In this document: positions 17,516 through 25,972 of the stretch, one piece after another
Layout: the number at the start of each line of letters is the position of its first letter
Numbering within the stretch: the stretch's first letter is position 1
Source of the DNA: Adlercreutzia rubneri
GTDB lineage: Bacteria > Actinomycetota > Coriobacteriia > Coriobacteriales > Eggerthellaceae
DNA length: 64,000 nt
Direction: 5' to 3'
Assembly: GCF_009755265.1 (NCBI RefSeq)
Contig: NZ_WPOO01000009.1
Span: forward strand, 36,076-100,075
Notes under the pieces: model-generated
The model's input: the letters and a program-made list of their open reading frames with translations, nothing else
What the model was told of the DNA's origin: nothing
The model's database searches: none
Position numbers and translations under genes: made by a program

Positions 17516-18202
17516 CTACAACAGCTCGGCCGCCAAACGCCGGGCCTTCTCCATCACTTCGCGCTCCAGATCGGCAATGGCCGGCGGCGTCCAGCTGACG
17601 GCGTCGGCCCCGGCCGCAATGGTGGCGCGGATGGCGTCGTCGGTCGGGCCGCCCGTGGCGATGATCGGCAGGTCGGGATATTCCCGGCGCAAAGCCTCCA
17701 CCACCTGGGGCGTGCGCGAGCCGGCGGCCACGTTCACGATGGAGGCGCCAGCCGCAATCTGGCGGCGCACCACGTCATCGGCGGCGCAGGCCGTCACGCA
17801 CACGGGCACGGCCACCTTCTCCACGAGCGCCGAGATGGACTCCACGGGAATGGACGTGTTCACCACGACGGCGGCCACGCCGGACATCTCGGAGTGCAGG
17901 GCCGCCTCCACGCAGCGCTCGCCCTGGGTGATGGAGCCGCCGACCCCGTTGAACACCGGGCGCTGGGACGCGGCCACGAGCGCCTGGGTGATGGCCGGCT
18001 GGCAGGTGAAGGGGTACACCGCGAGCACCGCATCGGCGTCGCAGTGGCAGATGACGGCCAGATCCGTCGAGAACACGAGCGAGCGGATCTTGCGTCCCTG
18101 AATGGCGATGCCGGGGGCCGTACGCATGACCTCGGGCACGGAAAGCACGCTCTCGTGGGCCCCCGCCCGCTCCGCATGTTCTCTCTTGATGACCTTGGTC
18201 AC
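17516..18202 (-). CDS. Conserved TIM-barrel-like protein of unknown function
   Basis: The 228-residue chain shows regular alternation of hydrophobic strands and helices, with glycine-rich turns typical of phosphate-binding TIM barrels: FNGVGGSITQGE, IVNVAAGSRTP and IIATGGPTDDAIR. A conserved-looking start MTKVIKREHAER and the VICHCDADAVLAV segment are further landmarks. GTG 18202 is preceded by GAGGAG at eight bases and is preferred over a longer open frame. I do not recognise the family with certainty; the fold recalls hydrolases or synthases acting on small phosphorylated compounds. It is divergent from thrH and convergent with the Ppx gene. Confidence 0.75.
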   Translation of the reverse strand: MTKVIKREHAERAGAHESVLSVPEVMRTAPGIAIQGRKIRSLVFSTDLAVICHCDADAVLAVYPFTCQPAITQALVAASQRPVFNGVGGSITQGERCVEAALHSEMSGVAAVVVNTSIPVESISALVEKVAVPVCVTACAADDVVRRQIAAGASIVNVAAGSRTPQVVEALRREYPDLPIIATGGPTDDAIRATIAAGADAVSWTPPAIADLEREVMEKARRLAAELL

Positions 18203-18426
18203 AGCCGTACTCCTCGCTCTTGCCGCCTTCGGCGCCGCACCGACGCCTTCTTTTCGGAACGCCCAGTATAGCAAGAGGGGCGCCCGCGCTACCGCTGAAG
18301 TCGCCCCCTGCGCCATCTTTCCGCTTCCGAGGCGGCAAGGCGCCTTCAGTGGGGTACGCTTCTGCCGACGAAACCCTGCGGCGCGCAGGCCTTAAGCCCC
18401 GGCGCCGCCCACGGAAGGAGTGCCCT

Positions 18427-19026
18427 ATGAGCGTCGTATGCCTCGATTTGGAAGGCGTGCTGGTTCCCGAAATCTGGATCGCCTTCGCCGAGGAAGCCGG
18501 CATCCCCGAGCTTAAGCGCACCACCCGCGACGAGCCCGACTACGACAAACTCATGAAGTGGCGCCTCGACATTCTGGCCGAGCATGGGCTGGGCCTGCCC
18601 GACGTGCAGGCGGTCATCGCCAAGATCGACCCCATGCCCGGCGCCCGCGCGTTTTTGGACGAGCTGCGCAGCCTCACCCAGGTCATCATCATCTCCGACA
18701 CTTTCGAACAGTTCGCCCGCCCCCTCATGGAGAAGCTCGGCTGGCCGACGCTGTTCTGCAACGAGCTGGTGGTAGCCGCAGATGGCGCCATCACCGACTT
18801 CACGATGCGCTGCCCCGAAAGTAAGCTCACCACGGTGCGCGCGCTGCACTCCTGCGGCATCGAAACCATCGCCGCCGGCGACTCCCATAACGACCTGGGC
18901 ATGATCCTGGATTCGAAGGCCGGCTTTTTGTTCCGCACCACCGATGCCATCAAGGCCGAGTACCCGGAGCTGCCGGCCCTGGAAACCTACGACGAGCTGC
19001 TGGCCGCCATCAAGGACGCGCTGTAA
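18427..19026 (+). CDS. thrH: ThrH-type phosphoserine phosphatase / homoserine phosphotransferase
   Basis: Over its whole length of 199 residues this matches ThrH, a HAD-superfamily enzyme known in Pseudomonas to dephosphorylate phosphoserine and to transfer the phosphate to homoserine. Motif I is CLDLEGVLVPEIW, with Asp as nucleophile and Glu two residues on, a ThrH trait. Motif II is VIIISDTFEQF, and motif III/IV is AAGDSHNDLGM. ATG 18427 follows GGAAGGAG. It may take part in serine or threonine synthesis. It is not clearly in an operon: about 80 bases separate it from elp3, which runs in the same direction. Confidence 0.92.
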   Translation: MSVVCLDLEGVLVPEIWIAFAEEAGIPELKRTTRDEPDYDKLMKWRLDILAEHGLGLPDVQAVIAKIDPMPGARAFLDELRSLTQVIIISDTFEQFARPLMEKLGWPTLFCNELVVAADGAITDFTMRCPESKLTTVRALHSCGIETIAAGDSHNDLGMILDSKAGFLFRTTDAIKAEYPELPALETYDELLAAIKDAL

Positions 19027-19106
19027 TTCGAACCTAAATCTGGCAAGTTTCTCGTACAGAACAACGAGTCTCGCGCTTTGAACGCTAGAACGTGTATGCT
19101 TGAACC

Positions 19107-20957
19107 ATGGAAGAAGCGCTTTTGGAAATAATCGCTGCGCTGGAAGCGGGCGAAGACGTTGACGCCGCATGGCTCGACAAGCTGGTGCGGCGGCACAACC
19201 GTGCCGCCCACGACGGCACGCGCCAGGTAGCCAAGCGGCGACTCCTCCCCTTCTACCTGCACGTGAAGGCTGAGGACCCCGAGCGGTGGGCGGCGTGGAA
19301 GGTGAGCGAGGCGACCGACGCGGCCCTCGTGCGCCTTCTGCAGGCCAAGCCCCGGCGCACCGCCTCAGGCGTGGCCACCATCACCGTGCTCACGAAGCCC
19401 TGGCCGTGCTCGGGCGCCTGCGTGTTCTGCCCGAACGATATCCGCATGCCGAAGAGCTATCTTTCCGACGAGCCGGCCTGCCAGCGGGCCGAACGATGCT
19501 GGTTCGACCCCTTCCTCCAAGTGGCCGCGCGCCTGCGGACGCTGACCGCCATGGGGCATGTCACCGACAAGGTGGAGCTCATCGTGCTGGGCGGCACCTG
19601 GAGCGACTACCCCGAAAGCTACCAGCGCTGGTTCACAGGCGAGCTTTTCCGCGCCTTGAACCTTTCCGACGAGGAGCGCGTCCGCGAGGCGACTGAGCGC
19701 CGGACATGGTACGAGAGACGCGGCCTCCCCCGCGACCGCGATGCCCTGGCCGCCGCGGCAGCCCCGCTTCAACAGCGCATCGACGCCGGAGAGCTCACCT
19801 ACAACGAGGCGTGGCGGGAGGCCTACGGCGAGGAAGAGGTGCCGCAAAGCTGTTCCTGGGACGATCTTTTCGCCCTGCATCGCGCCAACGAAACGGCACC
19901 GAAGCGCGTCGTCGGGCTGGTGGTGGAAACGCGCCCCGACCTCGTCACCGCCGAGGCCTGCCGCACTCTGCGCACACTCGGCTGCACCAAGGTGCAGATC
20001 GGCATCCAAAGCCTGAACGACGAGACGCTCGCCGCCAACGGCCGCGCCATCACGTCCGCGCGTATCGCCGACGCCATGGCCCTGCTGCGGCAGTTCGGCT
20101 TCAAAAGCCACGTGCACTTCATGGTGAACCTGCTCGGCGCCGACCCCGTCTCCGACATTGCCGACTACCGTCGTCTCGTCACCGACCCGGCGTTTCTGCC
20201 CGACGAGGTGAAGCTCTATCCCTGCTGCCTTGTGGAAAGCGCCCGGCTCACCGACTATTTCGAAGACGGCTGCTGGCGCCCCTACACCGAGGAAGAGCTC
20301 GTGGAAGTCCTCGTCCAGGACGTGCTGGCCACCCCGCCCTGGACCCGCATCTCCCGCATGATTCGCGATATCTCCGCCACCGATATCCTCGTCGGCAACA
20401 AGAAGACCAACCTGCGTCAAGTGGTGGAAGCCGCTGTGGACGCCACGGGGGAGGAGGTTGCCGAGATTCGCTCCCGCGAAATCTCCGTGGAAGGCGCTGC
20501 GGTGGAGGACCTCGCGCTGGAGACCATCGCCTACCAGACCGCCACCACCGAAGAGCGCTTCCTTGAATGGATCACCCCCGAGAACAAGATCGCCGGCTTC
20601 TGCCGCCTGTCGCTGCCGACGGCACTTCCCCGCGACACCGCCAGCGAGTCCTCTCCCCCTCCCATCAAGAGCGAGCAAAGCGAGGCGAGGGGTTCCTCGC
20701 TTGCTTCCCCCTCCGCGCCGCAGGAGGCCATGATCCGCGAAGTGCATGTGTACGGGAAAGTGGCCGCCCTGCACCGCACCGGCGAGGGCACCCAGCATCT
20801 GGGTCTCGGGCGGGCGCTCGTGGAAGAGGCCTGCGCCCAAGCAGCGGCGGCCGGGTACACCGCGATTAACGTCATCAGCGCCGTGGGCACCCGCGTCTAC
20901 TACCGCAACCTCGGCTTTAAGGACGCCGGGCTCTATCAGAAGCGGCCGCTGCCATGA
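19107..20957 (+). CDS. elp3: Elp3-family radical SAM / acetyltransferase tRNA-modifying enzyme
   Basis: Elp3 makes 5-carboxymethyluridine at the wobble position (U34) of certain tRNAs, using SAM radical chemistry and acetyl-CoA. The iron-sulfur motif appears as WPCSGACVFCPND, followed by the family-specific PKSYLSDEPACQRAERCWFDP, with the radical SAM barrel to about residue 450. The C-terminal part carries the GNAT acetyltransferase signature LGLGRALVEEACAQA and YYRNLGF, with an insertion of about 40 low-complexity residues before it. At 616 residues it is complete. Its stop overlaps the start of a Trm9-like methyltransferase gene by four bases, which suggests coupled function. Bacteria usually lack the other Elongator subunits, and none is seen here. 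Confidence 0.92.
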   Translation: MEEALLEIIAALEAGEDVDAAWLDKLVRRHNRAAHDGTRQVAKRRLLPFYLHVKAEDPERWAAWKVSEATDAALVRLLQAKPRRTASGVATITVLTKPWPCSGACVFCPNDIRMPKSYLSDEPACQRAERCWFDPFLQVAARLRTLTAMGHVTDKVELIVLGGTWSDYPESYQRWFTGELFRALNLSDEERVREATERRTWYERRGLPRDRDALAAAAAPLQQRIDAGELTYNEAWREAYGEEEVPQSCSWDDLFALHRANETAPKRVVGLVVETRPDLVTAEACRTLRTLGCTKVQIGIQSLNDETLAANGRAITSARIADAMALLRQFGFKSHVHFMVNLLGADPVSDIADYRRLVTDPAFLPDEVKLYPCCLVESARLTDYFEDGCWRPYTEEELVEVLVQDVLATPPWTRISRMIRDISATDILVGNKKTNLRQVVEAAVDATGEEVAEIRSREISVEGAAVEDLALETIAYQTATTEERFLEWITPENKIAGFCRLSLPTALPRDTASESSPPPIKSEQSEARGSSLASPSAPQEAMIREVHVYGKVAALHRTGEGTQHLGLGRALVEEACAQAAAAGYTAINVISAVGTRVYYRNLGFKDAGLYQKRPLP

Positions 20958-21994
20958 GCATCGCCGACGAGCAACGCGTTTCCGCATCTGGAGCAACGAC
21001 CACGCAGAGCGCCTCGCAACCCGGCGCCTACTCCCCCCAGGTCATCCGCAAGCTGAACGCCCTCACGAGCGACTTCTACGCCCGCGAGGCCGCCTCGTTC
21101 TCGGCCACGAGACAAGCCCCTTGGCATGGCTGGGAGAAGGCTTGGGAGCTCATCACGGCCCACGATGCCGTGCAAGGCCCCTTCCCCAGCCACGCCGCCC
21201 GCGTCCCCGATGACAGTGCCGGCGATTCCGGGGCGCCCCTCACCATCCTCGACCTTGGCTGCGGCAACCTCCGCTTCGAGCGCTTCCTCGCCGAACACAC
21301 GAACGCCCCCCTGCGCATCACCGCCCTCGACAACTGCCCCGATCTGGCATCTCCCGCAATCGGCGCCCTATCTGCCGCCTTTCCGCACAGCCCTAGCAGC
21401 TCCTCTGCTGCTTCCAAAACGAAAGGAGGGGATGCTTCAGGACAGGGCACGAACCTCCCCGAAAAGACCACCGTAGATCTCCGCGCCCTCGACATCGTGG
21501 AATCCCTCCTCGACGGCACCTTCGCCGATCGTCTCCCGCGCAACTCCTGCGACCTCGCTGTCGCCTTCGGACTCATGCACCACCTGCCGACAGGCGCCCT
21601 GCGGGCCCGGGTTCTCGAAGGGCTCCTTAGTTCCCTGAGGCCCGGCGGCTTCGCCATCGTGTCGTTCTGGCAGTTCCTGAACGATGCGCGCTTGGCCGCC
21701 AAGGCCGCCGCGGCCACTGCCGAGGGCCGCGTCGCCCACGGCTTGCCCACCTTCCAAGAAAACGACTTTCTCCTCGGTTGGCAGCACGCAGAGGGCGTCT
21801 ACCGCTTCTGCCACCATACGCCCGAGAAGGAAATCGATGCCCTCCTCGCCCCCATCCGCAACCCCAGCGCACCTTCTGCCAGCAGCTGCGCGTCCACCGC
21901 CTCCCTCCCCTTGCGTGAGGTCGCCCGCTTCTCCGCCGACGGCAAGCAGGGCAACCTCAACCGCTATGTAGTTTTGCAGCGCTCCCAATGCTAG
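20954..21994 (+). CDS. Trm9/ALKBH8-like SAM-dependent tRNA methyltransferase
   Basis: The N-terminus LTSDFYAREAASFSATRQAP-W resembles the Trm9 signature in which a Tyr-containing helix precedes FSxTRxxPW. The SAM site is ILDLGCGNLRFERFL, followed by an acidic strand end ITALDNCPDL. Later segments AFGLMHHLPTGALR and LRPGGFAIVSFW also match Trm9. In eukaryotes Trm9 methylates cm5U34, the product of Elongator, to mcm5U34. Here the gene overlaps elp3 by ATGA, so the same two-step pathway is a reasonable inference. Two Ser/Ala-rich insertions enlarge the protein to 346 residues. A different small-molecule methyltransferase role cannot be excluded. Confidence 0.8.
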   Translation: MSIADEQRVSASGATTTQSASQPGAYSPQVIRKLNALTSDFYAREAASFSATRQAPWHGWEKAWELITAHDAVQGPFPSHAARVPDDSAGDSGAPLTILDLGCGNLRFERFLAEHTNAPLRITALDNCPDLASPAIGALSAAFPHSPSSSSAASKTKGGDASGQGTNLPEKTTVDLRALDIVESLLDGTFADRLPRNSCDLAVAFGLMHHLPTGALRARVLEGLLSSLRPGGFAIVSFWQFLNDARLAAKAAAATAEGRVAHGLPTFQENDFLLGWQHAEGVYRFCHHTPEKEIDALLAPIRNPSAPSASSCASTASLPLREVARFSADGKQGNLNRYVVLQRSQC

Positions 21995-22020
21995 GCGCAT
22001 CCTCTGCTAAAGTGCGCACC

Positions 22021-22374
22021 ATGGCAAGAATACCTGACACCCCCAAAGTCGCTCGCCGCCGCGAGCGCGAGAAGCGCACCATCTCGAACATGGTGGCGAT
22101 TTATTGCGCCGGCAACCACGAGGCGACCGCACGCACCGAGACCAGCCATGCCGGCGAGGCGCTCTGCCCCGCGTGCAAGGCCATCGACGACTACTGCGTC
22201 CTGCGCACCGAGCGCTGTCGGTCCATGGCCCACAAAACAAGCTGCGAGGAATGCGGCAACCACTGCTACGCCCCCGCCCAGCGCGAGCAGATCCGCGCCA
22301 TCATGCGTTACGCCGGTCCGCGGATGATCCTCCATCACCCCGTGGCCGCCGTCCGTCACCTGCTGAAGAAGTAG
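22021..22374 (+). CDS. YgbA-family (nitrous oxide-stimulated promoter family) protein
   Basis: The 117-residue protein matches the YgbA family, named in Escherichia coli for a promoter that responds to nitrogen oxides. Shared features are the basic start RREREKRTISNMVAIYC, a set of cysteines (CPACKAIDDYC, RCRSMAHKTSCEECGNHCY) that look able to bind a metal or cluster, and the C-terminal block QIRAIMRYAGPRMILHHPV. ATG 22021 is used; 11 upstream codons are open but unlike the family. It lies 26 bases after the methyltransferase and is convergent with the LytTR regulator gene, six bases apart. The biochemical role of the family is not known to me. Confidence 0.85.
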   Translation: MARIPDTPKVARRREREKRTISNMVAIYCAGNHEATARTETSHAGEALCPACKAIDDYCVLRTERCRSMAHKTSCEECGNHCYAPAQREQIRAIMRYAGPRMILHHPVAAVRHLLKK

Positions 22375-22380
22375 AAGGCC

Positions 22381-23091
22381 CTACAAAAACCCGCGCAAAT
22401 GGCGGTGGAAGGCCTCGCGAGTGGCCACGGAGCGCTGGCGGCTCACCGGCAGCTGTATGCCCGTGGAAAGCGTGGCGGTTTTGCCATCCACCCACTCGAG
22501 ATAGTTCATGTTCACGAGAAAGCTCATGTGGCTGCGCACGAAGTTCGGCGGCAGCTGGTCCTCGAAATCCGACAGCTTTGCGTAGGTCTCCACCGTATCG
22601 TCGACCATATGCACGATCACCTTGCGACGGTTGCTCTCAAGGTAGATGATCTTGCCCACGGGAAGCCGCCTCACCGCGCCGCCGCAGGTCACTGGCAAAT
22701 AGGCGCCCGTCTGCGACGCGAGCCGCTCGAGCGCCTTGCCGAGCGCAGCGTAAAGCTGCTCGGCCTGCACGGGCTTCAGCAGGAAGTACACGTGCGGCGT
22801 TTCGTAGACCGGCGTGGCGTATTCCACGTAGCCCGTCACGTAAATTACCTGGGTACCGCAGCCCTCGGGAAACAGCCGCGAGACCGCCTCGATGCCGTCG
22901 GAGAATCGTCCCGCGTCGTCGTCCATGCGCACATCCATGAGGCAGATGTCCACCGGCCCGTGGTGGGCCTGGAAGCTTTCGAGATCGGGCACGCTCTGAA
23001 AGGTGAGGATATCGAAGGACGAGAACGGCGCATCGGCGATCATGTCCGCCAGGATCCTGCATTGGCGAAGGTCGTCATCGACAACGGCCAC
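22381..23091 (-). CDS. LytTR-family response regulator
   Basis: A receiver domain (AVVDDDLRQC acidic pocket, phospho-acceptor Asp in ICLMDVRMDDD, Lys in YFLLKPVQ) is followed by a LytTR DNA-binding domain (IIYLESNRRKVIVHM, FVRSHMSFLVNMNYLEWV). This is the AgrA/LytR class, which binds paired direct repeats in peptide-sensing and envelope systems. The GTG at 23091 gives the family-like start MAVVDDD; an ATG at 23169 in the same frame adds 26 atypical residues, so the start is uncertain. It is the last gene of a minus-strand signalling block with two split kinase pairs. A 14-base motif upstream (23212-23225) recurs before the first kinase pair. Confidence 0.9.
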   Translation of the reverse strand: MAVVDDDLRQCRILADMIADAPFSSFDILTFQSVPDLESFQAHHGPVDICLMDVRMDDDAGRFSDGIEAVSRLFPEGCGTQVIYVTGYVEYATPVYETPHVYFLLKPVQAEQLYAALGKALERLASQTGAYLPVTCGGAVRRLPVGKIIYLESNRRKVIVHMVDDTVETYAKLSDFEDQLPPNFVRSHMSFLVNMNYLEWVDGKTATLSTGIQLPVSRQRSVATREAFHRHLRGFL

Positions 23092-23211
23092 AGTGTACGC
23101 GCATCGTCCTTTCTCGTTTTCGGCTCCCGAATGCGCAAACGGCCCCGCTGCGCGCGGCGGCCATCGCAAGCTGCTATTATCTCAAAAGAGGATTCACTCC
23201 CTCCGCACCAT

Positions 23212-23236
23212 GTCATTTTCAGTCGGAATGTTGTCA
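23212..23236. promoter_or_regulatory. Bipartite motif upstream of the LytTR regulator
   Basis: GTCATTTTCAGTCG, then six variable bases, then TGTCA. The same arrangement with identical spacing recurs at 25393-25417 upstream of the split kinase pair. Both copies lie 120-220 bases upstream of the gene they precede on the minus strand. A binding site for the LytTR regulator itself is the simplest reading, but this is inference. Confidence 0.6.
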
Positions 23237-23374
23237 CAAAATGCAAATCACTTCGGGGAACGGCACACGCCCTGACCTTCGCGGTTGGCGTCATTCAAAG
23301 CCCGTTCGGCCCTATGCCGCGAGACTCAGCGGCCCTTCTGCCGCCGGTTACCCGCCTTCCAGCCGCCGGCTGAT

Positions 23375-24289
23375 CTACCGGCAGCGCACTATCAAGCTCG
23401 CCACCCACTGATCTCCCTCGGCGGCACTCTCGAAAGACCCGTCGTAGCGCTCCGCCAGCGCCCCCAAGATATCGAGGCCCCAACCATGGGAGTCCACGGC
23501 GCACCGCCGCTGTCGCCCCGGCTTCGCCGAAGGGGCGCCGCCGCTTTTGGGGCTGCAACTGTTGACCACCCGCACAACAAGCATAGCGCCATGCACCGAG
23601 ACGTCCAGGCGCACGAATCGCCTGCCCTCAGCCTTCACGGCCCCGTTGATGCCATTGTCGAGCATATTCGAGAACAAAGCGCACAAGTCTACATCGCTGA
23701 TGGACACTCTGGCGGGGACGTCGGCATGCACCTCAAAGGCAACTCCCTCCTCGCCTGCGCGACGCGCCTTTAGAGCCAAAAGCGCATCGACAACGTCGTT
23801 GCGGCAATAGCGCGCAAAGGGCGACCCGACTGCAAGCTCTCCTGCACCGACGACCTCGTCCGTACCGCACTGCTCGATCGCCCGATTCAGCACCTGAACC
23901 ATGCCACGACGCACGTCGTCTGCCTCTTGCACCTCTCGCCGAGCAGCGGCCGCGCCCTGACGTGTCGCTTCCAGCAGCTCAGCTGCCGCACGGGCCTGAT
24001 CCTGGGCCGACTCCTTGCGCGCACCCAGCGAAAGGCTCGGCAGTGCGAGACCATCGGCCACCAGACACGCTACCGTGGCGAAAACAACGTAGGGAACAAA
24101 TCGATCCAGAAAGGGATCGCGCATAGCAAAGGCGCCGAACGCGACAAGAGCGCATGCCTGGGTCAGGGGAATCGCCATCGCAGCCAAGCGCCTCGAGAGC
24201 GGTACGGCACCCATGCGCACGCCGTACCAGAGGGCCATGGCCGAAAGCAGAGCGGAGCACAGAACAACCCCAGCCATCGACGCCGTCAC
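23375..24289 (-). CDS. Split sensor kinase, ATPase module (pair 1)
   Basis: Three membrane segments (from VVLCSALLSAMALWYGV to YVVFATVACLVADG) are followed by a coiled-coil linker and a GHKL-type ATPase domain. The N-box is FSNMLDNGINGA and the G-box HGWGLDILGALAERYDG, as in AgrC/LytS kinases. At the position where the phospho-acceptor His is expected, the linker reads EADDVRRGMVQVLNRAIE, with no histidine. The overlapping upstream gene supplies a histidine-bearing module. GTG 24289 is preceded by GGGAGG and overlaps the upstream stop by four bases (GTGA). The protein has 304 residues. It probably works as a heterodimer with the upstream product. Confidence 0.85.
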   Translation of the reverse strand: MTASMAGVVLCSALLSAMALWYGVRMGAVPLSRRLAAMAIPLTQACALVAFGAFAMRDPFLDRFVPYVVFATVACLVADGLALPSLSLGARKESAQDQARAAAELLEATRQGAAAARREVQEADDVRRGMVQVLNRAIEQCGTDEVVGAGELAVGSPFARYCRNDVVDALLALKARRAGEEGVAFEVHADVPARVSISDVDLCALFSNMLDNGINGAVKAEGRRFVRLDVSVHGAMLVVRVVNSCSPKSGGAPSAKPGRQRRCAVDSHGWGLDILGALAERYDGSFESAAEGDQWVASLIVRCR

Positions 24290-25197
24290 AACGAACCTCC
24301 CTCTGGCATCTCCTCCGTCGAAACTCGTTCCGCCATAGCGCAAAGAAGCCGGCGAGCCTCTTCGGCGCGCCCCCTCTCTTGCAGCGCGCGGGCCGCCGCC
24401 ATCTCGTTTCGAAGATCGTGCCGCAAATGGGCAACAGCCCTCACCTGGGCCTGAGCGTTCTCGTACTCCTCGAGGTAGGCAACGCGCTGGCGAGCCAGCT
24501 CTTCGCTGCGGCGCTGGGCGCGGGCGGCAACTTCCCAATGCCACGAGGCGACGATGGCCCCAATGCCGACCACCAGATACACCAGCAGAATCAACGCAAT
24601 GACCGCATAGGCGCCTGTCCCCAGCGAACGGGCCATGCAGATCATGGGGACGCTGGCCATAAGCAGCTGAGCCACAAGCAATCCGGCGAAGACGACGCTA
24701 CCCCGCGTGTCGGCCGTGCGCCATGCCCAACGCCGAAACAGGACAACCGCAGGTATCAGCAGTATTGCCGAGAGGCCTATGTCGAGAATCTCGTAGATGA
24801 GCCATTTCCCCAGATCGCTTCGATACAGCGCAAACTCGGCCGTGGAGTCCTCGGGGATCGGCATGCCGAAGATGGCCTCCCAGCACGTCCAGACAACGGC
24901 TCCCGCCACTATCGAGCACAGCTGGATCACGAACAGGGCGCTCACCTTGCGAAACGGGGAACCCCTCCAAAAAAGGAGCGGCAGCACAAACTCAAGAATG
25001 CCGCACACCAAAAGGCCCACCCAAAACCATGAGAGCACCGTCCCGAAGACAAACGCCCAAAGAGGGGTGCCGATAAGCTCGAGAGCCAGAAAAAGGCCAC
25101 GCCTTCGCATCGGCAATATCTGCGTTGCTGCCAAAGCCATGATCCAAGGCTCGATGCACAAATCAATCACGTCGATCAGCACCGCAATCGAATCCAC
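24286..25197 (-). CDS. Split sensor kinase, phospho-acceptor module (pair 1)
   Basis: About seven membrane segments fill residues 8-240, then a short coiled coil leads to an H-box, AHLRHDLRNEMAAARAL, of the AgrC/LytS type. The chain ends about 40 residues later, so the whole ATPase domain is missing. That domain is provided by the next gene, which starts within this stop codon. GTG 25197 is chosen because AAAGGA precedes it at eight bases; 59 more codons are open upstream but look non-coding. The 303-residue length nearly equals that of the partner. The membrane part is likely the ligand-sensing domain; the ligand is unknown. Confidence 0.83.
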   Translation of the reverse strand: MDSIAVLIDVIDLCIEPWIMALAATQILPMRRRGLFLALELIGTPLWAFVFGTVLSWFWVGLLVCGILEFVLPLLFWRGSPFRKVSALFVIQLCSIVAGAVVWTCWEAIFGMPIPEDSTAEFALYRSDLGKWLIYEILDIGLSAILLIPAVVLFRRWAWRTADTRGSVVFAGLLVAQLLMASVPMICMARSLGTGAYAVIALILLVYLVVGIGAIVASWHWEVAARAQRRSEELARQRVAYLEEYENAQAQVRAVAHLRHDLRNEMAAARALQERGRAEEARRLLCAMAERVSTEEMPEGGSL

Positions 25198-25392
25198 CAG
25201 TCTCTTCCTTTCGAACACTTCGAATTGCTCCGCGATGCGCCCGATGACTCCAGGCGAAGCTCGGGCAAGGCTCGGGCACTCGAGAGCAAAACTCAGGCAA
25301 AGCTCGGACGCACGAGAGAGCAAGAGCCCCAGCTTCACCCGGAGAAGAATTCCACAAGAACCCGTCCGCTTCAACGGGGCTCTTGCTCGCTC

Positions 25393-25417
25393 GTCATTTT
25401 CAGTCGTTTCGATGTCA
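25393..25417. promoter_or_regulatory. Bipartite motif upstream of split kinase pair 1
   Basis: Second copy of GTCATTTTCAGTCG-N6-TGTCA, found first at 23212-23236. It lies 196 bases upstream of the start of the phospho-acceptor gene on the minus strand and overlaps the palindrome at 25410-25429. Confidence 0.6.
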
Positions 25418-25429
25418 TCAATGACATCG
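25410..25429. promoter_or_regulatory. Perfect palindrome, possible operator
   Basis: CGATGTCATCAATGACATCG consists of nine-base arms around a CA centre. It lies upstream of the pair 1 kinase genes and shares TGTCA with the adjacent bipartite motif. A dimeric regulator could bind here. Confidence 0.45.
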
Positions 25430-25480
25430 ACCCCCGGCGAGCGGCTTGTCGCCTCGCGCGATGCGACGGCATCGGAGCCA

Positions 25481-25756
25481 CTACAATCGCAGGCCTGATT
25501 CTAGAAGTCCCTCAATGGTCCTACCGAAGGCATCGTCCCTCTCGTCTCTCGCTTCCGATAGCATAGAAAGCGGAGATGGAATGTCTCTAGCGAGGCTCAC
25601 GCGCCTTCGATCCGCTCGCTCCATGATTTCTCGGCGTTTAGCAAGCCTTGCGTCCTGCTCGGCAGCCAACCCAAGGGGAATCACATGCGAAGCATTTCGG
25701 TCCGAGCTCTTTCCCTTCGTAGCCGTCTCCGCTACTGCAATCGTCCGTTTCGCCAT
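25481..25756 (-). CDS. Small hypothetical protein
   Basis: A frame of 91 codons from ATG 25756 encodes a charged, probably helical protein (for example LAKRREIMERADRRRVSLAR). I do not recognise it. No strong ribosome binding site precedes the ATG. An overlapping frame on the other strand is of similar length. It lies between the kinase pair and the amidase lipoprotein gene, in a stretch of lower GC content than its surroundings. It may be a real small gene, a decayed fragment or chance. Confidence 0.3.
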   Translation of the reverse strand: MAKRTIAVAETATKGKSSDRNASHVIPLGLAAEQDARLAKRREIMERADRRRVSLARDIPSPLSMLSEARDERDDAFGRTIEGLLESGLRL

Positions 25757-25972
25757 GCTTCTATGGCGCAAAGCGGAAAGAGCACAGAGTTCTTCGCAAG
25801 AATCGCTCAAAAAACAATGAGACTGAAATACAAGCATAACCTTCTCCTCGCACGTTATGCGTATGCACTATATATGACACAAATGACATATTCAAGAGAC
25901 ACGAAGACCATCGAAGCAGATTCGCTCCCGCAGTCGCCCCATAACAGAGGCGAGTGCCAAAAAGCATTTCTT

